Shown here one piece after another: positions 14,560-29,131 of a stretch of 64,000 bases of DNA; position 1 is the stretch's first letter, and each line of letters begins with the position of its first letter. The notes beneath the pieces are model-generated. The model was not told where the DNA came from, searched no databases, and worked only from the letters and a program-made list of their open reading frames with translations. The DNA is taken from the NCBI RefSeq assembly GCF_029633865.1, contig NW_026611504.1, positions 930,001-994,000 on the forward strand, in the 5' to 3' direction. This stretch comes from Lampris incognitus. Taxonomy: Eukaryota; Chordata; Actinopteri; Lampriformes; Lampridae. A program made the position numbers and the translations under genes.

Positions 14560-16782
14560 GGAGTCGTTTTTATTGTTTACAACACGATTTCTCGACCAGA
14601 ATATGCTTTTTCAAAAAAGCCATGTTCCCATGGCGAGAGACTCATTTTCTGTGAGAAAATGCATTAAAAGGAGGGATTTCATCAGAAACACTATAAATAC
14701 ATATTGTACTGTTCTGAAAACGCACGGAACCCTGAAATAGAATGTTTCTCACCAAAAAACGCATTGGTTAAAAACCCTAACTTAAGGCTCTGAGTGTTTG
14801 CAGACATGTACAACAGGTATGTTTAAACTATAACGTTTTTAATGAAATCATGTTTCTCTCGAGGAGAAAATGCGTTTAAAGCAATAAAAAGGATTCACTG
14901 TGTCTGGCATTGGACCAAGCTACCAACAAGCTAAGCAATGATCAGAACTGGAGAAATTACACATTGACATTGGGTGAAAACACAGAACTCTTAAGGATGT
15001 CTTGCAGACTTGTTGAATAGTTCATTTTTCTTGTTTTGTTTGTTTTTGACCAAATTGTGCTTTTCTTGTCGAGAAAAGGCGTTTAAAGCAATAAAAAGGA
15101 TTCACTGTGTTTGGCATTGGACCAAACTACCAACAACCTAAACAATGATCAGAACTGGAGAAATTACACATTGACATTGGGTGAAAACACGGAACTCTTA
15201 AGGATGTGTTGCAGACTTGTTGAAAAGATTCATTTTTCTTGTTTTGTTTCTTTTTGATGAAGTTGTGCTTTTCTTGTCGAGAAAAGACGTTTAACGCGAT
15301 AAAAAGTATTAGTGCTTTACGCATATGGACTAGGTTACCAAAAGTAAAAATGTGAACTAAATAAGGCCGGGAGTCGTTTTTATTGTTTAAAACACGATTT
15401 CTCGACCAGAATATGCTTTTTCAAAAAAGCCATGTTCCCATGGCGAGAGACTCATTTTCTGTGAGAAAATGCATTAAAAGGAGGGATTTCATCAGAAACA
15501 CTATAAATACATATTGTACTTGTCTGAAAACGCACAGAACCTTGAAATAGAAGGTTTCTCACGAAAAAACACATTGGTGATACCCCTATCTTAAGGCTCT
15601 GAGTGTTTGCACACATGTACAACAGGCATGTTTAAACTATAACGTTTTTAGTGAAATTATGTTTCTCTCGAGGAGAAAACGCGTTTAAAGCCATAAAAAG
15701 ATTTTACTGTGTTTGGCATTGGACCAAACTACCAACAACCTAAACAATGATCAGAACTGGAGAAATTACACATTGACATTGGGTGAAAACACCGTAACTC
15801 TTAAGGATGTCTTGCAGACTTGTTGAATAGTTCATTTTTCTTGTTTTGTTTGTTTTTGACCAAATTGTGCTTTTCTTGTCGAGAAAAGGCGTTTAAAGCA
15901 ATAAAAAGGATTCACTGTGTTTGGCATTGGACCAAACTACCAACAACCTAAACAATGATCAGAACTGGAGAAATTACACATTGACATTGGGTGAAATCAT
16001 GTAACTCATAGAGACATGTTGCAGTCTTGTTGAATAGATTCATTTTTCTTGTTTTGTTTGTTTTTGATGAAATTGTGCTTTTCTTGTCGAGAAAAGGCGT
16101 TTAACGCGATAAAAAGGTTTAGTGCGTTCGGAATACGGGCTAGGTTACCAAAAGTAAAAATGTGAACTAAATAAGGCCGGGAGTCGTTTTTATTGTTTAA
16201 AACACTATTTCTCGACCAGAATATGCTTTTTCAAAAAAGCCATGTTCCCATGGCGAGAGACTCATTTTCTGTGAGAAAATGCATTAAAAGGAGGGATTTC
16301 ATCAGAAACACTATAAATACATATTGTACTGTTCTGAAAACGCACGGAACCCTGAAATAGAATATTTCTCACCAAAAAACGCATTGGTTAAAAACCCTAA
16401 CTTAAGGCTCTGAGTGTTTGCAGACATGTACAACAGGTATGTTTAAACTATAACGTTTTTAATGAAATCATGTTTCTCTCGAGGAGAAAATGCGTTTAAA
16501 GCAATAAAAAGGATTCACTGTGTTTGGCATTGGACCAAACTACCAACAACCTAAACAATGATCAGAACTGGAGAAATTACACATTGACATTGGGTGAAAA
16601 CACGGAACTCTTAAGGATGTGTTGCAGACTTGTTGAAAATATTCATTTTTCTTGTTTTGTTTCTTTTTGATGAAGTTGTGCTTTTCTTGTCGAGAAAATA
16701 CGTTTAACGCGATAAAAAGTATTAGTGCTTTACGCATATGGACTAGGTTACCAAAAGTAAAAATGTGAACTAAATAAGGCCG

Positions 16783-19700
16783 GGAGTCGTTTTTCTTGTT
16801 TAAAACACGATTTCTCGACCAGAATATGCTTTTTCAAAAAAGCCATGTTCCCATGGCGAGAGACTCATTTTCTGTGAGAAAATGCATTAAAAGGAGGGAT
16901 TTCATCAGAAACACTATAAATACATATTGTACTTGTCTGAAAACGCACAGAACCTTGAAATAGAAGGTTTCTCACGAAAAAACACATTGGTGATACCCCT
17001 ATCTTAAGGCTCTGAGTGTTTGCACACATGTACAACAGGCATGTTTAAACTATAACGTTTTTAGTGAAATTATGTTTCTCTCGAGGAGAAAACGCGTTTA
17101 AAGCCATAAAAAGATTTTACTGTGTTTGGCATTGGACCAAACTACCAACAACCTAAACAATGATCAGAACTGGAGAAATTACACATTGACATTGGGTGAA
17201 AACACCGTAACTCTTAAGGATGTCTTGCAGACTTGTTGAATAGTTCATTTTTCTTGTTTTGTTTGTTTTTGACCAAATTGTGCTTTTCTTGTCGAGAAAA
17301 GGCGTTTAAAGCAATAAAAAGGATTCACTGTGTTTGGCATTGGACCAAACTACCAACAACCTAAACAATGATCAGAACTGGAGAAATTACACATTGACAT
17401 TGGGTGAAATCATGTAACTCATAAGGACATGTTGCAGTCTTGTTGAATAGATTCATTTTCTTGTTTTGTTTGTTTTTGATGAAATTGTGCTTTTCTTGTC
17501 GAGAAAAGGCGTTTAACGCGATAAAAAGGTTTAGTGCGTTCGGAATACGGGCTAGGTTACCAAAAGTAAAAATGTGAACTAAATAAGGCCGGGAGTCGTT
17601 TTTATTGTTTAAAACACGATTTCTCGACCAGAATATGCTTTTTCAAAAAAGCCATGTTCCCATGGCGAGAGACTCATTTTCTGTGAGAAAATGCATTAAA
17701 AGGAGGGATTTCATCAGAAACACTATAAATACATATTGTACTGTTCTGAAAACGCACGGAACCCTGAAATAGAATGTTTCTCACCAAAAAACGCATTGGT
17801 TAAAAACCCTAACTTAAGGCTCTGAGTGTTTGCAGACATGTACAACAGGTATGTTTAAACTATAACGTTTTTAATGAAATCATGTTTCTCTCGAGGAGAA
17901 AATGCGTTTAAAGCAATAAAAAGGATTCACTGTGTTTGGCATTGGACCAAACTACCAACAACCTAAACAATGATCAGAACTGGAGAAATTACACATTGAC
18001 ATTGGGTGAAAACACCGTAACTCTTAAGGATGTCTTGCAGACTTGTTGAATAGTTCATTTTTCTTGTTTTGTTTGTTTTTGACCAAATTGTGCTTTTCTT
18101 GTCGAGAAAAGGCGTTTAAAGCAATAAAAAGGATTCACTGTGTTTGGCATTGGACCAAACTACCAACAACCTAAACAATGATCAGAACTGGAGAAATTAC
18201 ACATTGACATTGGGTGAAAACACGGAACTCTTAAGGATGTGTTGCAGACTTGTTGAAAATATTCATTTTTCTTGTTTTGTTTCTTTTTGATGAAGTTGTG
18301 CTTTTCTTGTCGAGAAAAGACTTTTAACGCGATAAAAAGTATTAGTGCTTTACGCATATGGACTAGGTTACCAAAAGTAAAAATGTGAACTAAATAAGGC
18401 CGGGAGTCGTTTTTATTGTTTACAACACGATTTCTCGACCAGAATATGCTTTTTCAAAAAAGCCATGTTCCCATGGCGAGAGACTCATTTTCTGTGAGAA
18501 AATGCATTAAAAGGAGGGATTTCATCAGAAACACTATAAATACATATTGTACTGTTCTGAAAACGCACGGAACCCTGAAATAGAATGTTTCTCACCAAAA
18601 AACGCATTGGTTAAAAACCCTAACTTAAGGCTCTGAGTGTTTGCAGACATGTACAACAGGTATGTTTAAACTATAACGTTTTTAATGAAATCATGTTTCT
18701 CTCGAGGAGAAAATGCGTTTAAAGCAATAAAAAGGATTCACTGTGTCTGGCATTGGACCAAGCTACCAACAAGCTAAGCAATGATCAGAACTGGAGAAAT
18801 TACACATTGACATTGGGTGAAAACACAGAACTCTTAAGGATGTCTTGCAGACTTGTTGAATAGTTCATTTTTCTTGTTTTGTTTGTTTTTGACCAAATTG
18901 TGCTTTTCTTGTCGAGAAAAGGCGTTTAAAGCAATAAAAAGGATTCACTGTGTTTGGCATTGGACCAAACTACCAACAACCTAAACAATGATCAGAACTG
19001 GAGAAATTACACATTGACATTGGGTGAAAACACGGAACTCTTAAGGATGTGTTGCAGACTTGTTGAAAAGATTCATTTTTCTTGTTTTGTTTCTTTTTGA
19101 TGAAGTTGTGCTTTTCTTGTCGAGAAAATACGTTTAACGCGATAAAAAGTATTAGTGCTTTACGCATATGGACTAGGTTACCAAAAGTAAAAATGTGAAC
19201 TAAATAAGGCCGGGAGTCGTTTTTATTGTTTAAAACACGATTTCTCGACCAGAATATGCTTTTTCAAAAAAGCCATGTTCCCATGGCGAGAGACTCATTT
19301 TCTGTGAGAAAATGCATTAAAAGGAGGGATTTCATCAGAAACACTATAAATACATATTGTACTTGTCTGAAAACGCACAGAACCTTGAAATAGAAGGTTT
19401 CTCACGAAAAAACACATTGGTGATACCCCTATCTTAAGGCTCTGAGTGTTTGCACACATGTACAACAGGCATGTTTAAACTATAACGTTTTTAGTGAAAT
19501 TATGTTTCTCTCGAGGAGAAAACGCGTTTAAAGCCATAAAAAGATTTTACTGTGTTTGGCATTGGACCAAACTACCAACAACCTAAACAATGATCAGAAC
19601 TGGAGAAATTACACATTGACATTGGGTGAAAACACCGTAACTCTTAAGGATGTCTTGCAGACTTGTTGAATAGTTCATTTTTCTTGTTTTGTTTGTTTTT

Positions 19701-22700
19701 GACCAAATTGTGCTTTTCTTGTCGAGAAAAGGCGTTTAAAGCAATAAAAAGGATTCACTGTGTTTGGCATTGGACCAAACTACCAACAACCTAAACAATG
19801 ATCAGAACTGGAGAAATTACACATTGACATTGGGTGAAAACACCGTAACTCTTAAGGATGTCTTGCAGACTTGTTGAATAGTTCATTTTTCTTGTTTTGT
19901 TTGTTTTTGACCAAATTGTGCTTTTCTTGTCGAGAAAAGGCGTTTAAAGCAATAAAAAGGATTCACTGTGTTTGGCATTGGACCAAACTACCAACAACCT
20001 AAACAATGATCAGAACTGGAGAAATTACACATTGACATTGGGTGAAAACACGGAACTCTTAAGGATGTGTTGCAGACTTGTTGAAAATATTCATTTTTCT
20101 TGTTTTGTTTCTTTTTGATGAAGTTGTGCTTTTCTTGTCGAGAAAAGACTTTTAACGCGATAAAAAGTATTAGTGCTTTACGCATATGGACTAGGTTACC
20201 AAAAGTAAAAATGTGAACTAAATAAGGCCGGGAGTCGTTTTTATTGTTTACAACACGATTTCTCGACCAGAATATGCTTTTTCAAAAAAGCCATGTTCCC
20301 ATGGCGAGAGACTCATTTTCTGTGAGAAAATGCATTAAAAGGAGGGATTTCATCAGAAACACTATAAATACATATTGTACTGTTCTGAAAACGCACGGAA
20401 CCCTGAAATAGAATGTTTCTCACCAAAAAACGCATTGGTTAAAAACCCTAACTTAAGGCTCTGAGTGTTTGCAGACATGTACAACAGGTATGTTTAAACT
20501 ATAACGTTTTTAATGAAATCATGTTTCTCTCGAGGAGAAAATGCGTTTAAAGCAATAAAAAGGATTCACTGTGTCTGGCATTGGACCAAGCTACCAACAA
20601 GCTAAGCAATGATCAGAACTGGAGAAATTACACATTGACATTGGGTGAAAACACAGAACTCTTAAGGATGTCTTGCAGACTTGTTGAATAGTTCATTTTT
20701 CTTGTTTTGTTTGTTTTTGACCAAATTGTGCTTTTCTTGTCGAGAAAAGGCGTTTAAAGCAATAAAAAGGATTCACTGTGTTTGGCATTGGACCAAACTA
20801 CCAACAACCTAAACAATGATCAGAACTGGAGAAATTACACATTGACATTGGGTGAAAACACGGAACTCTTAAGGATGTGTTGCAGACTTGTTGAAAAGAT
20901 TCATTTTTCTTGTTTTGTTTCTTTTTGATGAAGTTGTGCTTTTCTTGTCGAGAAAAGACGTTTAACGCGATAAAAAGTATTAGTGCTTTACGCATATGGA
21001 CTAGGTTACCAAAAGTAAAAATGTGAACTAAATAAGGCCGGGAGTCGTTTTTATTGTTTAAAACACGATTTCTCGACCAGAATATGCTTTTTCAAAAAAG
21101 CCATGTTCCCATGGCGAGAGACTCATTTTCTGTGAGAAAATGCATTAAAAGGAGGGATTTCATCAGAAACACTATAAATACATATTGTACTTGTCTGAAA
21201 ACGCACAGAACCTTGAAATAGAAGGTTTCTCACGAAAAAACACATTGGTGATACCCCTATCTTAAGGCTCTGAGTGTTTGCACACATGTACAACAGGCAT
21301 GTTTAAACTATAACGTTTTTAGTGAAATTATGTTTCTCTCGAGGAGAAAACGCGTTTAAAGCCATAAAAAGATTTTACTGTGTTTGGCATTGGACCAAAC
21401 TACCAACAACCTAAACAATGATCAGAACTGGAGAAATTACACATTGACATTGGGTGAAAACACCGTAACTCTTAAGGATGTCTTGCAGACTTGTTGAATA
21501 GTTCATTTTTCTTGTTTTGTTTGTTTTTGACCAAATTGTGCTTTTCTTGTCGAGAAAAGGCGTTTAAAGCAATAAAAAGGATTCACTGTGTTTGGCATTG
21601 GACCAAACTACCAACAACCTAAACAATGATCAGAACTGGAGAAATTACACATTGACATTGGGTGAAATCATGTAACTCATAGAGACATGTTGCAGTCTTG
21701 TTGAATAGATTCATTTTTCTTGTTTTGTTTGTTTTTGATGAAATTGTGCTTTTCTTGTCGAGAAAAGGCGTTTAACGCGATAAAAAGGTTTAGTGCGTTC
21801 GGAATACGGGCTAGGTTACCAAAAGTAAAAATGTGAACTAAATAAGGCCGGGAGTCGTTTTTATTGTTTAAAACACTATTTCTCGACCAGAATATGCTTT
21901 TTCAAAAAAGCCATGTTCCCATGGCGAGAGACTCATTTTCTGTGAGAAAATGCATTAAAAGGAGGGATTTCATCAGAAACACTATAAATACATATTGTAC
22001 TGTTCTGAAAACGCACGGAACCCTGAAATAGAATATTTCTCACCAAAAAACGCATTGGTTAAAAACCCTAACTTAAGGCTCTGAGTGTTTGCAGACATGT
22101 ACAACAGGTATGTTTAAACTATAACGTTTTTAATGAAATCATGTTTCTCTCGAGGAGAAAATGCGTTTAAAGCAATAAAAAGGATTCACTGTGTTTGGCA
22201 TTGGACCAAACTACCAACAACCTAAACAATGATCAGAACTGGAGAAATTACACATTGACATTGGGTGAAAACACGGAACTCTTAAGGATGTGTTGCAGAC
22301 TTGTTGAAAATATTCATTTTTCTTGTTTTGTTTCTTTTTGATGAAGTTGTGCTTTTCTTGTCGAGAAAATACGTTTAACGCGATAAAAAGTATTAGTGCT
22401 TTACGCATATGGACTAGGTTACCAAAAGTAAAAATGTGAACTAAATAAGGCCGGGAGTCGTTTTTATTGTTTAAAACACGATTTCTCGACCAGAATATGC
22501 TTTTTCAAAAAAGCCATGTTCCCATGGCGAGAGACTCATTTTCTGTGAGAAAATGCATTAAAAGGAGGGATTTCATCAGAAACACTATAAATACATATTG
22601 TACTGTTCTGAAAACGCACGGAACCCTGAAATAGAATGTTTCTCACCAAAAAACGCATTGGTTAAAAACCCTAACTTAAGGCTCTGAGTGTTTGCAGACA

Positions 22701-24676
22701 TGTACAACAGGTATGTTTAAACTATAACGTTTTTAATGAAATCATGTTTCTCTCGAGGAGAAAATGCGTTTAAAGCAATAAAAAGGATTCACTGTGTTTG
22801 GCATTGGACCAAACTACCAACAACCTAAACAATGATCAGAACTGGAGAAATTACACATTGACATTGGGTGAAAACACCGTAACTCTTAAGGATGTCTTGC
22901 AGACTTGTTGAATAGTTCATTTTTCTTGTTTTGTTTGTTTTTGACCAAATTGTGCTTTTCTTGTCGAGAAAAGGCGTTTAAAGCAATAAAAAGGATTCAC
23001 TGTGTTTGGCATTGGACCAAACTACCAACAACCTAAACAATGATCAGAACTGGAGAAATTACACATTGACATTGGGTGAAAACACGGAACTCTTAAGGAT
23101 GTGTTGCAGACTTGTTGAAAATATTCATTTTTCTTGTTTTGTTTCTTTTTGATGAAGTTGTGCTTTTCTTGTCGAGAAAAGACTTTTAACGCGATAAAAA
23201 GTATTAGTGCTTTACGCATATGGACTAGGTTACCAAAAGTAAAAATGTGAACTAAATAAGGCCGGGAGTCGTTTTTATTGTTTACAACACGATTTCTCGA
23301 CCAGAATATGCTTTTTCAAAAAAGCCATGTTCCCATGGCGAGAGACTCATTTTCTGTGAGAAAATGCATTAAAAGGAGGGATTTCATCAGAAACACTATA
23401 AATACATATTGTACTGTTCTGAAAACGCACGGAACCCTGAAATAGAATGTTTCTCACCAAAAAACGCATTGGTTAAAAACCCTAACTTAAGGCTCTGAGT
23501 GTTTGCAGACATGTAAAACAGGTATGTTTAAACTATAACGTTTTTAATGAAATCATGTTTCTCTCGAGGAGAAAACGCGTTTAAAGCCATAAAAAGATTT
23601 TACTGTGTCTGGCATTGGACCAAGCTACCAACAAGCTAAGCAATGATCAGAACTGGAGAAATTACACATTGACATTGGGTGAAAACACACAACTCTTAAG
23701 GATGTCTTGCAGACTTGTTGAATAGTTCATTTTTCTTGTTTTGTTTGTTTTTGACCAAATTGTGCTTTTCTTGTCGAGAAAAGGCGTTTAAAGCAATAAA
23801 AAGGATTCACTGTGTTTGGCATTGGACCAAACTACCAACAACCTAAACAATGATCAGAACTGGAGAAATTACACATTGACATTGGGTGAAATCATGTAAC
23901 TCATAGAGACATGTTGCAGTCTTGTTGAATAGATTCATTTTTCTTGTTTTGTTTCTTTTTGATGAAGTTGTGCTTTTCTTGTCGAGAAAATACGTTTAAC
24001 GCGATAAAAAGTATTAGTGCTTTACGCATATGGACTAGGTTACCAAAAGTAAAAATGTGAACTAAATAAGGCCGGGAGTCGTTTTTATTGTTTAAAACAC
24101 GATTTCTCGACCAGAATATGCTTTTTCAAAAAAGCCATGTTCCCATGGCGAGAGACTCATTTTCTGTGAGAAAATGCATTAAAAGGAGGGATTTCATCAG
24201 AAACACTATAAATACATATTGTACTTGTCTGAAAACGCACAGAACCTTGAAATAGAAGGTTTCTCACGAAAAAACACATTGGTGATACCCCTATCTTAAG
24301 GCTCTGAGTGTTTGCACACATGTACAACAGGCATGTTTAAACTATAACGTTTTTAGTGAAATCATGTTTCTCTCGAGGAGAAACGCGTTTAAAGCCATAA
24401 AAAGATTTCACTGTGTTTTGGCATTGGACCAAGCTACCAACAACGTAAAGAATGATCAGAACTGGAGAAATTACACATTGACATTGGGTGAAATCATGTA
24501 ACGCATAAGGACATGTTGCAGTCTTGTTGAATAGATTAATTTTTCTTGTTTTGTTTGTTTTTGATGAAATTGTGCTTTTCTTGTCGAGAAAAGGCGTTTA
24601 ACGCGATAAAAAGGTTTAGTGCGTTCGGAATACGGGCTAGGTTACCAAAAGTAAAAATGTGAACTAAATAAGGCCG
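16783..24676. repeat. Large satellite block, copy 2
   Basis: Second copy of the 7.9-kb block at 6666-14559. Block lengths and private variants match along its length as far as I could compare by eye. The match breaks at 24677, where the next unit has an extra T and a gagacactcattttttgtgag variant. Confidence 0.85.
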
Positions 24677-27600
24677 GGAGTCGTTTTTTATTGTTTACAA
24701 CACGATTTCTCGACCAGAATATGCTTTTTCAAAAAAGCCATGTTCCCATGGCGAGACACTCATTTTTTGTGAGAAAATGCATTAAAAGGAGGGATTTCAT
24801 CAGAAACACTATAAATACATATTGTACTGTTCTGAAAACGCACGGAACCCTGAAATAGAATGTTTCTCACCAAAAAACGCATTGGTTAAAAACCCTAACT
24901 TAACGCTCTGAGTGTTTGCAGACATGTACAACAGGTATGTTTAAACTATAACGTTTTTAATGAAATCATGTTTCTCTCGAGGAGAAAATGCGTTTAAAGC
25001 AATAAAAAGGATTCACTGTGTCTGGCATTGGACCAAGCTACCAACAAGCTAAGCAATGATCAGAACTGGAGAAATTACACATTGACATTGGGTGAAAACA
25101 CAGAACTCTTAAGGATGTCTTGCAGACTTGTTGAATAGTTCATTTTTCTTGTTTTGTTTGTTTTTGACCAAATTGTGCTTTTCTTGTCGAGAAAAGGCGT
25201 TTAAAGCAATAAAAAGGATTCACTGTGTTTGGCATTGGACCAAACTACCAACAACCTAAACAATGATCAGAACTGGAGAAATTACACATTGACATTGGGT
25301 GAAAACACGGAACTCTTAAGGATGTGTTGCAGACTTGTTGAAAATATTCATTTTTCTTGTTTTGTTTCTTTTTGATGAAGTTGTGCTTTTCTTGTCGAGA
25401 AAAGACTTTTAACGCGATAAAAAGTATTAGTGCTTTACGCATATGGACTAGGTTACCAAAAGTAAAAATGTGAACTAAATAAGGCCGGGAGTCGTTTTTA
25501 TTGTTTACAACACGATTTCTCGACCAGAATATGCTTTTTCAAAAAAGCCATGTTCCCATGGCGAGAGACTCATTTTCTGTGAGAAAATGCATTAAAAGGA
25601 GGGATTTCATCAGAAACACTATAAATACATATTGTACTGTTCTGAAAACGCACGGAACCCTGAAATAGAATGTTTCTCACCAAAAAACGCATTGGTTAAA
25701 AACCCTAACTTAAGGCTCTGAGTGTTTGCAGACATGTAAAACAGGTATGTTTAAACTATAACGTTTTTAATGAAATCATGTTTCTCTTGAGGAGAAAACG
25801 CGTTTAAAGCCATAAAAAGATTTTACTGTGTCTGGCATTGGACCAAGCTACCAACAAGCTAAGCAATGATCAGAACTGGAGAAATTACACATTGACATTG
25901 GGTGAAAACACAGAACTCTTAAGGATGTCTTGCAGACTTGTTGAATAGTTCATTTTTCTTGTTTTGTTTGTTTTTGACCAAATTGTGCTTTTCTTGTCGA
26001 GAAAAGGCGTTTAAAGCAATAAAAAGGATTCACTGTGTTTGGCATTGGACCAAACTACCAACAACCTAAACAATGATCAGAACTGGAGAAATTACACATT
26101 GACATTGGGTGAAATCATGTAACTCATAGAGACATGTTGCAGTCTTGTTGAATAGATTCATTTTTCTTGTTTTGTTTCTTTTTGATGAAGTTGTGCTTTT
26201 CTTGTCGAGAAAATACGTTTAACGCGATAAAAAGTATTAGTGCTTTACGCATATGGACTAGGTTACCAAAAGTAAAAATGTGAACTAAATAAGGCCGGGA
26301 GTCGTTTTTATTGTTTAAAACACGATTTCTCGACCAGAATATGCTTTTTCAAAAAAGCCATGTTCCCATGGCGAGAGACTCATTTTCTGTGAGAAAATGC
26401 ATTAAAAGGAGGGATTTCATCAGAAACACTATAAATACATATTGTACTTGTCTGAAAACGCACAGAACCTTGAAATAGAAGGTTTCTCACGAAAAAACAC
26501 ATTGGTGATACCCCTATCTTAAGGCTCTGAGTGTTTGCACACATGTACAACAGGCATGTTTAAACTATAACGTTTTTAGTGAAATCATGTTTCTCTCGAG
26601 GAGAAACGCGTTTAAAGCCATAAAAAGATTTCACTGTGTTTTGGCATTGGACCAAGCTACCAACAACGTAAAGAATGATCAGAACTGGAGAAATTACACA
26701 TTGACATTGGGTGAAATCATGTAACGCATAAGGACATGTTGCAGTCTTGTTGAATAGATTAATTTTTCTTGTTTTGTTTGTTTTTGATGAAATTGTGCTT
26801 TTCTTGTCGAGAAAAGGCGTTTAACGCGATAAAAAGGTTTAGTGCGTTCGGAATACGGGCTAGGTTACCAAAAGTAAAAATGTGAACTAAATAAGGCCGG
26901 GAGTCGTTTTTTATTGTTTACAACACGATTTCTCGACCAGAATATGCTTTTTCAAAAAAGCCATGTTCCCATGGCGAGACACTCATTTTTTGTGAGAAAA
27001 TGCATTAAAAGGAGGGATTTCATCAGAAACACTATAAATACATATTGTACTGTTCTGAAAACGCACGGAACCCTGAAATAGAATGTTTCTCACCAAAAAA
27101 CGCATTGGTTAAAAACCCTAACTTAACGCTCTGAGTGTTTGCAGACATGTACAACAGGTATGTTTAAACTATAACGTTTTTAATGAAATCATGTTTCTCT
27201 CGAGGAGAAAATGCGTTTAAAGCAATAAAAAGGATTCACTGTGTCTGGCATTGGACCAAGCTACCAACAAGCTAAGCAATGATCAGAACTGGAGAAATTA
27301 CACATTGACATTGGGTGAAAACACAGAACTCTTAAGGATGTCTTGCAGACTTGTTGAATAGTTCATTTTTCTTGTTTTGTTTGTTTTTGACCAAATTGTG
27401 CTTTTCTTGTCGAGAAAAGGCGTTTAAAGCAATAAAAAGGATTCACTGTGTTTGGCATTGGACCAAACTACCAACAACCTAAACAATGATCAGAACTGGA
27501 GAAATTACACATTGACATTGGGTGAAAACACGGAACTCTTAAGGATGTGTTGCAGACTTGTTGAAAAGATTAATTTTTCTTGTTTTGTTTGTTTTTGATG

Positions 27601-27710
27601 AAATTGTGCTTTTCTTGTCGAGAAAAGGCGTTTAACGCGATAAAAAGGTTTAGTGCGTTCGGAATACGGGCTAGGTTACCAAAAGTAAAAATGTGAACTA
27701 AATAAGGCCG
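23265..27710. repeat. Two adjacent copies of the 2223-bp satellite super-unit
   Basis: Block lengths 810+602+811 occur at 23265-25487 and again at 25488-27710, with shared private variants: gtaacgcataagg at about 24499 and 26721, and aacttaacgctctg at about 24897 and 27119. The same 2223-bp spacing (4+4+3 monomers) recurs elsewhere, for example block starts 10114, 12337, 14560 and 16783. Confidence 0.8.
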
Positions 27711-28313
27711 GGAGTCGTTTTTTACTGTTTACAACACGATTTCTCGACCAGAATATGCTTTTTCAAAAAAGCCATGTTCCCATGGCGAGACACTCATTTT
27801 TTGTGAGAAAATGCATTAAAAGGAGGGATTTCATCAGAAACACTATAAATACATATTGTACTGTTCTGAAAACGCACGGAACCCTGAAATAGAATGTTTC
27901 TCACCAAAAAACGCATTGGTTAAAAACCCTAACTTAAGGCTCTGAGTGTTTGCAGACATGTACAACAGGTATGTTTAAACTATAACGTTTTTAATGAAAT
28001 CATGTTTCTCTCGAGGAGAAAATGCGTTTAAAGCAATAAAAAGGATTCACTGTGTCTGGCATTGGACCAAGCTACCAACAAGCTAAGCAATGATCAGAAC
28101 TGGAGAAATTACACATTGACATTGGGTGAAAACACAGAACTCTTAAGGATGTCTTGCAGACTTGTTGAATAGTTCATTTTTCTTGTTTTGTTTGTTTTTG
28201 ACCAAATTGTGCTTTTCTTGTCGAGAAAAGGCGTTTAACGCGATAAAAAGGTTTAGTGCGTTATGAATACGGGCTAGGTTACCTAAAGTACAAATGTGAG
28301 CTAAATAAGGCCG

Positions 28314-29131
28314 GGAGTCGTTTTTCTTGTTTAAAACACGATTTCTCGACCAGAATATGCTTTTTCAAAAAAGCCATGTTCCCATGGCGAGAGACTCATT
28401 TTCTGTGAGAAAATGCATTTAAAAGGAGGGATTTCATCAGAAACACTAAAAACACATATTGTACTTGTCTGAAAACGCACAGAACCTTGAAATAGAAGGT
28501 TTCTCACCAAAAAACACATTGGTGAAACCCCTATCTTAAGGCTCTGAGGTGTTTGCACACATGTACAACAGGCATGTTTAAACTATAACGTTTTTAGTGA
28601 AATCATGTTTCTCTCGAGGAGAAAATGCGTTTAAAGCCATAAAAAGATTTCACTGTGTTTTGGCATTGGAACAAGCTACCAACAACCTAAACAATGATCA
28701 GAACTGGAGAAATTACACATTGACATTGGGTGAAAACACCGTAACTCTTAAGGATGTGTTGCAGACTTGTTGAATAGTTCATTTTTCTTTTTTTTTTTTT
28801 CAATTTTGACCAAATTGTGCTTTTCTTGTCGAGAAAAGGCGTTTAACGCGATAAAAAGTTTTAGTGCTTTACGCATATTGACTAGGTTACCAAAAGTAAA
28901 AATGTGAACTAAATAAGGCCGGGAGTCGTTTTTATTGTTTAAAACACGATTTCTCGACCAGCATATGCTTTTTCAAAAAAGCCATTTCCCCTGGCGAGAG
29001 ACTAATTTTCTGTAAGAAAATGCATTTAAAAGGTGGGATTTCATCAGAAACACTAAAAATACATATTGTACGTGTCTGAAAACGTACAGAACCTTGAAAT
29101 AGAAGGTTTCTCTACAAATAACACATTGCTG
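28314..29131. repeat. Diverged right edge of the satellite array
   Basis: The last two blocks hold more substitutions and small indels than the interior, for example a run of T at about 28790 and altered bases around 28975-29030. The second stops after about 210 bp. Edge units of satellite arrays usually diverge like this because homogenisation is weaker there. The array ends within a few bases of 29131, where Gypsy polymerase sequence begins. Confidence 0.8.

Larger units (their letters stand above)
1..29131. repeat. Satellite array with higher-order structure (about 205-bp monomer, 810-bp tetramer)
   Basis: The whole stretch is head-to-tail tandem repeat, continuing past the left edge of the window. 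Block starts (a ggagtcgttttt motif) fall at 1, 810, 1621, 2431, 3031, 3841, 4651, 5254, 6063, 6666, 7475, 8286, 9096, 10114, 10924, 11734, 12337, 13148, 13958, 14560, 15370, 16180, 16783, 17592, 18403, 19213, 20231, 21041, 21851, 22454, 23265, 24075, 24677, 25488, 26298, 26900, 27711, 28314 and 28922. Spacing is therefore about 810, 603 or 1018 bp, steps of about 207 bp. Within an 810-bp block a hairpin-like motif ending gagaaaa-n-gc-n-ttaa recurs four times at about 180-213 bp, so the block is a diverged tetramer of one ancestral monomer. It is AT-rich. Location at a centromere or in pericentric heterochromatin is inference. Confidence 0.95.

Noticed and set aside
1378..25442. A 65-residue minus-strand open frame repeated about 20 times in the satellite
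   Set aside because: It occurs once per block because the blocks are near-identical. There is no upstream signal, no family, and no sign of codon-level constraint. It is a by-product of a homogenised satellite.
1..29131. CRISPR array or prokaryotic repeat locus
   Set aside because: The units are hundreds of bases long without short direct repeats and unique spacers, and the surrounding sequence is vertebrate.
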